Source: UBA9655 sp964597045
GTDB taxonomy: Bacteria > Pseudomonadota > Alphaproteobacteria > UBA9655
DNA length: 64,000 nt
Assembly: GCA_964597045.1 (NCBI GenBank)
Contig: CAZQWE010000001.1
Location: 62,001 to 126,000 of the forward strand
Direction: 5' to 3'
Made by a program: the position numbers and the translations under genes. The notes beneath the pieces were generated by a model. The model worked only from the letters and a program-made list of their open reading frames with translations, had not been told where the DNA came from and made no database searches. This document shows, piece by piece, positions 51,955-60,600 of this stretch; position 1 is the stretch's first letter, and every line of letters starts with the position of its first letter.

Positions 51955-52841
51955 ACAAATTTATTTATACACTTCTTTTTATCTTTACTTTTTCTTTATC
52001 TGCATATTCTTCCCCCACTAAAATATATATACTTCAAATTGTTGATCACCCAGCTCTAAATACCAACCGCGAAGGATTCATTGATGAGCTCGAAAGACTC
52101 GGTTATAAACAAGGTGAAAATCTCATTCTTGAATACCAATCAGCGCAAGGAAATACAACAACGGCTGCACAAATCGCTCAAAAGTTTGTCGCCGGTCATC
52201 CCGATATTATCATGACTTTGGGAACCACAGCTTCACAAACGGCCATGGCAGCAGCGAAAGATACAAAGACCGTTGTTCTTTTTAGCTCTGTAACAGATCC
52301 ACTTTCTGCAAAGTTGGTGGCAGACTTTAAAAAACCTGAGGGAAACGTGACTGGCGTTTCAAACTTTATCTCAGTTGAACCCCAGTTCCAGCTCTTTAAA
52401 AAACTGAGGCCCAATTTAAAAACACTTGGCGTTATCTATAACCCTGGCGAACCCAATTCGGTTGCGCTTAATGAGGAAATGGAAAAAGTTGGAAAATCAA
52501 TGGGTATCAAAATTCTATTAGCTCCTGCACCCAAAACAAATGACGTACTTGGAGCCAGTCAAAGCCTTTGCGGAAAAGTCGATGCTTTTTTTGTTAACAA
52601 TGACAACACAGCTCTTTCAGCCTTTAATAGTGTCGTGAAAACAGCTCGCGAATGCAAGATACCTGTCTTTGTTTCCGACGTCGAAATTGTCGATCAAGGT
52701 GCTCTAGCTGCTCTTGGGCCAGACCAGAAGGAGCTCGGAAAACAAACAGCTCGAATGGCAGTAAAGATCTTGAAAGATCCCAAAGCTTCCTTACCTGCTG
52801 TTGAATTTCCTGAGAAAACTGAGGAAAGGATCAACAAATAA
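51933..52841 (+). CDS. ABC transporter substrate-binding protein (TrpX-like, PF04392)
   Basis: The protein has 302 residues with a signal peptide (NLNKFIYTLLFIFTFSLSAY). The body follows the PF04392 family: IYILQIVDHPALNTNREGFI, GENLILEYQSAQGNTTTAAQ, GTTASQTAMAAAKDTKTVVL then SSVTDPLSAKLV and GNVTGVSNF. Members deliver tryptophan or related aromatic/amino-acid-like ligands to an ABC permease. No permease or ATPase gene is adjacent, so it must pair with components elsewhere. A His-rich leader-like ORF overlaps its start and a terminator follows its stop. Confidence 0.92.
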   Translation: MDLLKNLNKFIYTLLFIFTFSLSAYSSPTKIYILQIVDHPALNTNREGFIDELERLGYKQGENLILEYQSAQGNTTTAAQIAQKFVAGHPDIIMTLGTTASQTAMAAAKDTKTVVLFSSVTDPLSAKLVADFKKPEGNVTGVSNFISVEPQFQLFKKLRPNLKTLGVIYNPGEPNSVALNEEMEKVGKSMGIKILLAPAPKTNDVLGASQSLCGKVDAFFVNNDNTALSAFNSVVKTARECKIPVFVSDVEIVDQGALAALGPDQKELGKQTARMAVKILKDPKASLPAVEFPEKTEERINK

Positions 52842-52848
52842 TCGAATG

Positions 52849-52890
52849 ACCACCCAGATATCTCAGTCAAAACTCTGGGTGGTTATTGTT
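52849..52890 (+). terminator. Intrinsic terminator after the ABC binding-protein gene
   Basis: ACCACCCAGA (52849-52858) and TCTGGGTGGT (52874-52883) form a perfect 10-bp stem with a 15-base loop, followed by TATTGTTCTT. The long loop and interrupted T-tract make it moderate rather than ideal. Confidence 0.75.
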
Positions 52891-52951
52891 CTTATCGGAA
52901 TTTCAATGTATACTCCCTTTTAATAAGGAAATAAAAAAGGGAGAGCAACTC

Positions 52952-53458
52952 ATGAAATCATTATCCAATACTTCTGGCATTATCTTTATCATTTTAGGCT
53001 TACTTTCTGTAGCCTACCCCTTCTACAGTTCCCTTGGAATCGAAACATTCCTTGGAGCCCTCTTCCTTGTAGGAGGAATTTTTCAACTCTTCGGATCCTT
53101 TGAAGATAAACAAAAGTCAGGTTATATCTGGAATTTTTGTATCGGTGTCTTTTACATTCTTACAGGTGTTTATTTAGTGAGTCACCCACTCTTAGGACTT
53201 GTTATATTAACAACCATACTCATAGCCCTCTTCTTCACCCAAGGCGTTCTAATGCTAGTATTTTCCTTGCATCATAGGAAAGAATCTGGGAATTGGATTT
53301 GGGCCCTATTTAACAGTTTGATTACTTTAGGACTAGGCGCCATTCTTGTCGCATCCTATCCTTTAAGTTCCCTATGGGCCTTTGGAATTCTTGTGGGAGT
53401 GAATCTTTTTATGTCTGGACTCTCTATTCTGATGGTTAACAAAATAAGGAAGACTTAA
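52952..53458 (+). CDS. HdeD family (DUF308) membrane protein
   Basis: The protein has 168 residues from the ATG at 52952, which has GGGAGAG upstream; the longer frame from 52886 begins inside the terminator region. It has six hydrophobic helices in three HdeD-type hairpins (GIIFIILGLLSVAYPFYSSL, FLGALFLVGGIFQLFGSF, VFYILTGVYLVSHPLLGLVI, ALFFTQGVLMLVFSLHHRK). HdeD proteins are inner-membrane factors linked to acid resistance at high cell density in E. coli; the activity is unknown. Confidence 0.9.
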   Translation: MKSLSNTSGIIFIILGLLSVAYPFYSSLGIETFLGALFLVGGIFQLFGSFEDKQKSGYIWNFCIGVFYILTGVYLVSHPLLGLVILTTILIALFFTQGVLMLVFSLHHRKESGNWIWALFNSLITLGLGAILVASYPLSSLWAFGILVGVNLFMSGLSILMVNKIRKT

Positions 53459-53530
53459 CATGAAGCTTGTACCTACCCTCAAAATTAGGTATGATTTATT
53501 TTAAATTATATATAATATAAGGGAGATCTC

Positions 53531-54439
53531 ATGCCTTTTCATCGTTCTCTAGTGAACATTCTACCATCTTGGGGGGTAATATTAACATTAGCCGCCCTAT
53601 TTGGAGTTGTAGCTATTATATCCTATTTTATAGTCAGACGATTCTTCCCAAAATTGCTAACTGACAACATGCCACCGAGTTTTAATGTGATCGGAACAGC
53701 GGTTGGATTTTTACTTGGCTTTACCATTGCTCTACTTTGGCAGAATTATTCAAACGCTCTCAGACTCTCGCTTGAAGAAGCCTCAACCTTTTATCTCATT
53801 TTAGATAGTATTGAGGTTTTATCCCCGCAAACCCAAGGCAAATTCATTCCCGCTGTACAAAACTATCTAACAATCCTAACCGATACGGAATGGCCCGCCA
53901 TGCGTTTAGGACTCGGTACATCTGAAGCATGGGATGCATTTCATAACATTATACAGGTCATGCGGGGCATTACACCCTCACCAGATGAAGCATCCGCTTA
54001 TGCCAGTATTATGAAGTACCTGGACACTGTGGCAATTAACCGATTAGCAAGACTTCAAACAGTGGATCCAATTTTAAGTATTGAGTTATTCTCAGTTATT
54101 ATCGCAGGTGCATGCTTTATTGTCTTTTCGGTCGCAGCACATAACCCTCCCAATCAACATCATCATGTGATTACAATTGGAGCTGTTTGTCTTCTATTAG
54201 CTTTCAATATCGGACTTGCGCTTGTTCTAACTTACCCATTCTCGGGATCGTATGGAATCAAAGCAAAAGCCTTGCTTGAAGGAATACCTGCGCGTCTGAA
54301 GCAAATTGAGAGAGATAATAATAAAAAGCTCTATGCCGAGAGGTTTGGGTCTAAACCTGCAGAAGTAAAAACGGAAGAGGTTAAAAAAGAACCTGAACAA
54401 AAACCCTCACCTAAAAAAAGTAATTCAAAAAAGAAATAG
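53531..54439 (+). CDS. DUF4239 (bestrophin-like) membrane protein
   Basis: This 302-residue protein has two N-terminal membrane helices (ILTLAALFGVVAIISYFIV; NVIGTAVGFLLGFTIALLWQ), a soluble helical middle (EEASTFYLILDSIEVLSP, DTEWPAMRLG) and two C-terminal helices (LFSVIIAGACFIVFSVAAHN; GAVCLLLAFNIGLALVLTYP) followed by GSYGI. This is the DUF4239 pattern, a family described as bestrophin-like. The last ~40 residues are an added Lys/Glu/Pro-rich tail. GGGAGATC precedes the ATG. Function unknown. Confidence 0.85.
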   Translation: MPFHRSLVNILPSWGVILTLAALFGVVAIISYFIVRRFFPKLLTDNMPPSFNVIGTAVGFLLGFTIALLWQNYSNALRLSLEEASTFYLILDSIEVLSPQTQGKFIPAVQNYLTILTDTEWPAMRLGLGTSEAWDAFHNIIQVMRGITPSPDEASAYASIMKYLDTVAINRLARLQTVDPILSIELFSVIIAGACFIVFSVAAHNPPNQHHHVITIGAVCLLLAFNIGLALVLTYPFSGSYGIKAKALLEGIPARLKQIERDNNKKLYAERFGSKPAEVKTEEVKKEPEQKPSPKKSNSKKK

Positions 54440-54504
54440 GTTGATCTGATTTACGACGAGCAATGCAAATGATAAATAGACGAAACAAACAGGGAAGTAA
54501 CATA

Positions 54505-55421
54505 ATGCATAAATTTAATTATATTATTATTCTAGCACTGGCAGGACTCATTCAATCGTCAGATTCTGCCCAGTCTTCCCCTGAAAAAATTACTCCCACA
54601 AAATCAAGCAAAAACAATAAAGAGGGTATTGTTCTTATTCAAGATGACGGGGGTTTTACTCCTGATGTTCCAGATATTCCTGATACTCCAGAACCAGAAG
54701 CTCCGGCTGAACCTGAGGCTCCAGCTGAACCAGAAGCTCCGGCTGAACCTGAGGCTCCAGCTGAGCCAGAAGCTCCAGCTGAACCTGAAGCACCTGCTGA
54801 ACCAGAGGCTCCTGCTGAACCTGAGGCTCCAGCTGAGCCAGAAGCTCCAGCTGAACCAGAAGCTCCAGCTGAGCCAGAAGCTCCAGCTGAACCTGAAGCA
54901 CCTGCTGAACCAGAAGCTCCAGCTGAACNNNNNNNNNNNNNNNNNNNNNNNNNNNNNNNNNNNNNNNNNNNNNNNNNNNNNNNNNNNNNNNNNNNNNNNN
55001 NNNNNNNNNNNNNNNNNNNNNNNNNNNNGCTGAACCTGAAGCACCTGCTGAACCAGAAGCTCCAGCTGAACCTGAAGCACCTGCTGAACCTGAAGTGCCT
55101 CTAGAACCTGAAGGTCCTTCAGTACAAGAAGTTATTGAAGATGCTCTACAAACATCAATCGCTGCAGAAAAAGCTGAAGCCGTAGAATCTGAAGCTTGGA
55201 GCCAAGTTGATAAGTTAGAAGAAGCACTTGAAAAAGCTGAAACACCTGAAGAAAAAGAGAAAATAACAGGTGAGCTAAAAGAAGCTTGGGGTAACTCCAT
55301 TGAGGCTTCAGATAAAGCTGCGACAGCCGTTGCTGCAGAATCTGCTGCACATGAAAAACTCGTTGAAACCTATATCAAGAGCGACATTAGCTCCAACAAG
55401 CCTGCTGAAGCTGGATTTTAG
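54505..55421 (+). CDS. Exported (EPEAPA)n repeat protein interrupted by a scaffold gap
   Basis: The gene starts at the ATG at 54505 (GGGAAG upstream), with a signal peptide (MHKFNYIIILALAGLIQSSD). A ~40-residue linker precedes 13 copies of the 18-bp unit encoding EPEAPA up to a run of 100 N (54929-55028). After the gap, three perfect and two degenerate copies continue, then a ~95-residue Ala/Glu-rich helical domain ending KPAEAGF. The left part is in frame 1 and the right part in frame 3 of the window, so the N length is a placeholder: the missing bases must number 3n+2 to keep one frame. Pro/Glu repeats usually form stiff surface stalks. A strong terminator follows. Confidence 0.8.
54691..55112 (+). 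repeat. 18-bp tandem repeat array (EPEAPA codons)
   Basis: Units are variants of GAACCWGARGCWCCWGCT. Thirteen are seen before the gap and about five after it. The array length is unknown because the assembly could not cross it. Such arrays commonly vary between strains. Confidence 0.9.
54929..55028. other. Assembly gap (100 N)
   Basis: Exactly 100 N lie inside a tandem repeat, typical of a default-size scaffold gap. Reading frames on the two sides disagree, which shows the size is arbitrary. Confidence 0.98.
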
Positions 55422-55428
55422 TAATACC

Positions 55429-55467
55429 ATCACCACCCAATGAAAATTGGGTGGTGATTACTTTTTT
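55429..55467 (+). terminator. Intrinsic terminator after the EPEAPA protein gene
   Basis: ATCACCACCCAAT (55429-55441) and ATTGGGTGGTGAT (55446-55458) form a perfect 13-bp stem closed by a GAAA loop, followed by TACTTTTTT. Confidence 0.95.
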
Positions 55468-55469
55468 AC

Positions 55470-55500
55470 TTGATTCTCGATTAAGAAATCTGCTTATAAT
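55470..55500 (+). promoter_or_regulatory. Probable promoter of the brnQ leader
   Basis: A consensus -10 TATAAT is at 55495-55500 and a -35-like TTGATT at 55470-55475. The 19-bp spacing is slightly long. Transcription would begin about 23 bases before the leader ORF. Confidence 0.5.
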
Positions 55501-55529
55501 GGTTCAGCAACTTAGGTATTGAACGACTA

Positions 55530-55631
55530 ATGGATAAAAGACCATTATCATATACACGCTCTGCCTTCTCACCTCACATTTGTGAGACAATCCTTATTAC
55601 TACCTCTAGCGTCGTCGTTATTGTGGCCTAA
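55530..55631 (+). promoter_or_regulatory. Candidate branched-chain amino-acid leader peptide (attenuator) of brnQ
   Basis: The ATG at 55530 opens a 33-codon frame ending TILITTSSVVVIVA, TAA at 55629-55631: ten Ile/Leu/Val/Thr codons in the last fourteen, like ilv-type leaders. Possible mutually exclusive RNA pairings are CTCAC (55573-55577)/GTGAG (55582-55586) against GTGAGA (55582-55587)/TCTCAC (55644-55649). A hairpin formed by 55622-55628/55633-55640 has the stop codon in its loop. The next gene is brnQ, whose SD is AGGAGAAG (55687-55694). No clean T-run follows a hairpin, so the control could act on translation. Confidence 0.55.
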
Positions 55632-55699
55632 CGGCCCACACACTCTCACCCCCCCCTTTATTATCATTTTTAATTTTAACTCTCCCAGGAGAAGCGACG

Positions 55700-56845
55700 A
55701 TGACAAGCGTTAAACAAACATTTATATATGGCTTTGCCATTTTTTCCATGTTCTTTGGATCAGGAAACTTAGTCTTTCCTCTACAAATTGGACAAACCTC
55801 AAACACATACTGGCTTTCAGGATTTCTTGGATTATTCCTGACAGGTATATTGCTACCCTTTCTCGGGCTCTTTGTTATAAAACTCCACAAAGGCAGTTAT
55901 GAAGCCTTCTTTGGAGAAGCTGGGTATCTAGCAAAGTTAACACTTCCCCTCTTTACCCTTTCCCTTCTGGGATCGTTTGGAGTTGTTCCGAGGTGTATTA
56001 CTGTGGCACATGGAGGCATTGAATACATTTATCCAGAGATCTCACTCGGTCTTTTTAGCCTTATTTTCTCAATCCTCTGCTTTATCACGTGTATTAGAGA
56101 TCACTTCATGATTACAGTTCTTGGAAAATGGATGACGCCTCTGTTACTGGCTTGCCTTCTCATCCTCATTTCCCTTGGTGTCTATCAGGCAGAATCCCTT
56201 CCAAATACGGCAATTACAAGGACGAGTGCATTTAAAAACGGTTTTTTAATCGGCTATTTACCAATGGATCTTTTTGCTGCATTCTTCTTTTCAGCTCTCA
56301 TCTTCAATCAAATCCATGCCAAACTAAAAACAGAGAATCACGCCCAAGTGTTAAAAGCTGCTCTTAAACCGAGTATCATTGGATCTGTTCTTTTAACCCT
56401 TGTTTACTTAGGGTTCGTTTACTTAGGGGCCCATTATACTAATGTCACTTTAGGAGTTGCCCCAGAGTTGATTCTCCCAACCATTGCTCAACACTTACTC
56501 GGAACTCATGCCATGTATTTGATTGGAATTATTGTGTTGTTTTCCTGCCTTACAACTGCTGTAGCTCTGAATAACATTTACGCGCATTATTTGTGCACAC
56601 TATTGAATCTTAAGAAGGATAAATTTCTCTATGTCTTAATGGGAACAACAGCTCTGTCTTTCATAGTGTCACTTCTTGATTTCCAAGGTATTGCCAAAGT
56701 GTTGGCTCCTCTTCTTGAGGTCTCATATCCCAGCATTATCGCCTTAACAATTATGAGTATCTTTATTAAGGATAGGCTTAACCTGAAGATAGGCGTTTTT
56801 TATGCTATTCTTACTACAAGCCTCTTATGGAGGTTTTTGAGTTAA
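55700..56845 (+). CDS. brnQ: Branched-chain amino acid:cation symporter BrnQ
   Basis: This 381-residue, 12-helix LIVCS-family carrier imports leucine, isoleucine and valine with Na+ or H+. Signature segments include FAIFSMFFGSGNLVFPLQIG near the N-terminus, GSFGVVPRCITVAHGGIEYI and the central YLPMDLFAAFFFSALIFNQI. It is somewhat shorter than E. coli BrnQ (439). Its ATG has AGGAGAAG five bases upstream and lies 68 bp after a leader ORF rich in Ile/Val/Leu/Thr codons, which suggests starvation-sensitive expression. It is convergent with the SDR gene (3-bp gap). Confidence 0.93.
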   Translation: MTSVKQTFIYGFAIFSMFFGSGNLVFPLQIGQTSNTYWLSGFLGLFLTGILLPFLGLFVIKLHKGSYEAFFGEAGYLAKLTLPLFTLSLLGSFGVVPRCITVAHGGIEYIYPEISLGLFSLIFSILCFITCIRDHFMITVLGKWMTPLLLACLLILISLGVYQAESLPNTAITRTSAFKNGFLIGYLPMDLFAAFFFSALIFNQIHAKLKTENHAQVLKAALKPSIIGSVLLTLVYLGFVYLGAHYTNVTLGVAPELILPTIAQHLLGTHAMYLIGIIVLFSCLTTAVALNNIYAHYLCTLLNLKKDKFLYVLMGTTALSFIVSLLDFQGIAKVLAPLLEVSYPSIIALTIMSIFIKDRLNLKIGVFYAILTTSLLWRFLS

Positions 56846-56848
56846 TAA

Positions 56849-57607
56849 CTATCTGGCTGTATAGCCCCCATCAATGACGAGTTCACTTCCCGTTACAAAT
56901 TTGGACTCGTCTGAGATGAGGTAAACAATGCCATATGCAATATCGTCAGGCTCTCCTACAGTTCCGAGGGGATGTAAGCCCCCAATGGTTTCTCGCGACA
57001 CACCCGCTTTCCCTGAGTATCTCTCAACCATGGGCGTCCAAATAAATCCAGGATGCACAGAATTCACACGAATATTATTTTTTGCATACAAAAGGGCATC
57101 TGTCTTGGACATTAACCGAACTCCCCCTTTTGAGGCATGATAAGGAGGTACATCCGGCGCAGAAATCAGTCCATAAATTGAAGAGAGGTTTACAATGCTT
57201 CCACCCCCATCTTTAATCATAAAAGGAATCACATGCTTTGTGCAAAAAAAGACGCCCTTCATATTAACAGCCATAAGGGAATCCCATTCCTCTTCTGTGA
57301 CTTCATGGGTCGGTTTATTCACACCTTCAACACCCGCATTATTCACAAGACCATCAATTCGTCCAAAAGTCGTATATACTAAATTCATGACTTTCTGCGC
57401 TTCCTTTTCTGAGGCTGTATTCAGATGCCAATACCTTGCAGTACCGCCGTTCCTTGTTATGAGGTCTACGACTTCCTGCCCCTCCTTATCTTTGATATCC
57501 GTAACAGCAACTTTGGCCCCTTGTTCAGCAAGTCGAATACAAGTTGCACGGCCTATCCCTTCTGATCCTCCGGTTACGATGACGACTTTGTCTTTTGCAC
57601 GATTCAT
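56849..57607 (-). CDS. Short-chain dehydrogenase/reductase (SDR)
   Basis: The protein has 252 residues from the ATG at 57607, which has TGAGGATC upstream; in-frame starts at 57643 and 57619 lie before it. It is a classical SDR: nucleotide-binding VTGGSEGIGRATCIRL, the NNAGVEG motif, catalytic Ser in IVNLSSIYG and Y-x-x-x-K in YHASKGG. An acidic residue after beta-2 (VTDIKD) indicates NAD(H) preference. The sequence resembles 3-oxoacyl-ACP/glucose dehydrogenase-like members; the substrate is not predictable. Confidence 0.93.
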   Translation of the reverse strand: MNRAKDKVVIVTGGSEGIGRATCIRLAEQGAKVAVTDIKDKEGQEVVDLITRNGGTARYWHLNTASEKEAQKVMNLVYTTFGRIDGLVNNAGVEGVNKPTHEVTEEEWDSLMAVNMKGVFFCTKHVIPFMIKDGGGSIVNLSSIYGLISAPDVPPYHASKGGVRLMSKTDALLYAKNNIRVNSVHPGFIWTPMVERYSGKAGVSRETIGGLHPLGTVGEPDDIAYGIVYLISDESKFVTGSELVIDGGYTAR

Positions 57608-57650
57608 GATGATCCTCATTAAACGACTCGAAAAGAATAACAAATATGTA

Positions 57651-60600
57651 TTAATTTTTAGATAATGAAGTTATTTTTGACTGAATCCTTTCTATATGAG
57701 GAGAATTTTTGGGAGCAATACTGTTTACAATAGTGAGTGCCTCAAGAAAGGAACCTCTCGCTTGCTTATAGAGTTCATTATACTTTGCAATATCACTCTC
57801 CTTTTTTTCTTCCCTTAGCTGCATTGTATAGAGATCACCAAGCGCTTCTAAAGCCGTGTAGGCTTGAGGTAATTTATGCTTTCTAAATATTTCTACTGAT
57901 AATTTTATATACTTCTCAGCTTCCTTATAGTTTTTTTCTACAAGATAAACCTTCCCAAGATCACGACAAAGGGAGGCCATTCTTGGATGATCCATGCCAC
58001 CGGTTTTATTAAGAAGCATAATATTTTTTTCAAAGCAGTCTTTTGCCATTGCAATATATTCTTGCTGGTTGTTGACTTCCCCTTTTAAACGATAAATATT
58101 TGCTAACTGAGTCCTTATCCAAATGAAATGAATATTATTCTCTCCAAATTTACCACGTGAAATTTCTAGAGAACTCTCAATAAAATCAAGCGCTTTTTGC
58201 AAATCTCCTAAATTTGCATAAGTTGTTCCTAGATAGACTAAAACCCATAACTTATCGACTCTATCGGGTTTGTTCTTAAAAATATTATAACTTTTTTCAA
58301 GAGCTATCCTTGCCTGAACATAGTCACCTAACTCCAATAATAAAAATCCTTTATAAGCCATAAGAAGAGCGTATTCATTGCTGTAATTAGATGTCGTTTT
58401 CCCATCAATATTCTTTTCATAAATATGTTGAGATTGATTAAGACAAAGAAGAGCATTTTTATAATTCCCTGACATTGTGTAAGCATCCCCTAAACTGGCC
58501 AATACCAAAGCAATATCGGAATGTTCTTCAGGAAATATTGATTTATAGATTTTAAGACTTTTCTCAAGAAGTTCCGTCGCTTGTGCAAATTTATTAAACT
58601 TTTTATGCCGATCACCGAATTCATGTAAAAAAGCAGCCATATGTAGAGTATTTTCAGAGTTTGACTTCTCATTCAGCTTATAAATATTATACGACTTTTC
58701 AATATAGTATTGCGCGTTTTCATGTTCATCAAGAAATCGACAAGCATGTGCTAAAATTGAATAATTTAGTGCCAGATCAATCGGTAAATTTAGACAAGGA
58801 TGAGTATCATATATCATTAAAGATTTCATCATAACTTCTTTTGCTTTTTGATTCATACGTAATTTAATATATGCATCTCCTAGAATAGTTAGGGCCCAGA
58901 TATCTCTCCTAGGATTTTTGCTTGGAGTCTCAATGAAATTTAATTGGTACTTTTCCAACAAGTCTCTTGCAGAGTCATAGTAACCTAATCTTTTATAAAC
59001 GTTCCCTAAACATACTGAAACGAAACCGATAATAGAGTTTAGATTTGGTAAATCTGTATGGAGATATTTTGATGCCTTAAATACTTCTTTATTGTTTGTT
59101 CGGTGTTGATAATTAGGGTTTGCAAGCTTGCTTAAGCTTATTTCTAGAATTTCCTTTGCCTTATCATAATAACCTAGAGAAGAATATATACCACCCAGTA
59201 AACCATCAATCGTAGATTTATTAACAGTTGTTAGATAGTGACCATGATCCCTCAAACTCTCATAATGAGGTTTCATTGCTTTAGTACGAGAAAAATCTTC
59301 TTGCTCTATAGAGTTTATCGCATAAGTCTTCAATTTCTTAATGAGGAAATCCAAAGTATGCTTATTCGTTTCCAAATCAAATAGCTTACTTAGATATGAT
59401 AGAGCTATAGCTTGAGTACTTCTATGAATTGAAAGATTTTGTCTAGAAGACGATGTCGATGATTGGGGTAAAATCAAAGAATATTTTTTTAATGTATAAA
59501 TAAAATTGTCTACAACATGATCGCCTTTAACTTCTTTTAGAAGCTCTATAGGGATATTTTGTGAATCTACCATACTCATCAGTAACAACAGATCCGCAAA
59601 ATCTTTGTTTTCATTCATGATAACTTTTAAAGGCATCACTATGATTTTATATCTTGTTGAAGAATAATCCCCCATTTCCTTCAGGAGATTCTCCTGAAGT
59701 TCAAGAAAAGCATTATCATTTGCTTTCATATTTTCTAGATATTTATCAAAAGAAATATTTGTCGCATTTAGGTAGTAAGCGGCAAGAGATACATCTAACG
59801 GGAAAGGTGGAATTTTTTCTAGGAACTCTTTCATTTCCCTTTCAGGGCTTGCGACTAAACCACGAGACGATCCTTGAGTAATGATTTGTTTAAAGAGGCT
59901 TAGTTTTTGATCAGGCGTCAGTTCTCCCACAACAAGTGATCCATTCACATTGCGATTGTTTTCCAGAGTATTATTACGTGTTGTAATAATGACTTTTCCA
60001 TTCCCCCAAATTTGGGGATCAGATGGAAAATAATTTTGAACGTCCTCAAATTTTTCAAGGTTATCATAAATTAAAACCCAATTACTTTTCTGCAACAAAT
60101 GATGTTTAACAAACTGCAGGAATTTTTCTCTTCTTTCTTTAGAACTTTTAATTTCCTGGATAGCCCGTAGCTTGCTTTTATCCTCTTCTTTTTCAGCAAG
60201 ATTGTAGGCTAGGTTTTCAAAAGACTCTGTAAGACTCTCAAATGATTCTGCATTGAACTCCCAAATGATATTGGCTTTCTGTTGATTTGCATACTGGTGA
60301 GCTAATGTCGTCTTACCAGATCCTCCTATCCCGATTAAAGCAATTGTTTGTATCCCTGAGTTTCTGTTTAATATGGTATGAATTTCCTTAAATAAACCGG
60401 GTCGCATTAGAAATGCAGTTTCATTTTGATTTATGCGATCAGCCTTAATGATAGAATGATTAAGCAGATTCAACTGGGTTGCCAGGATATAGAGTGAAAC
60501 AACTGTAACAAATAATATACAAAGCAGCATGGGTACTTTTAATTTTAAGAATGCCCCATATCTCTTATCTTTCTTATTTTCCTGTTCATTAACAATGATA

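Noticed and set aside
54604..55300. Minus-strand ORFs across the EPEAPA array and gap
   Set aside because: They read the repeat backwards as LELLVQ/FSWSFWF low-complexity text, and one runs through the N gap; not genes.
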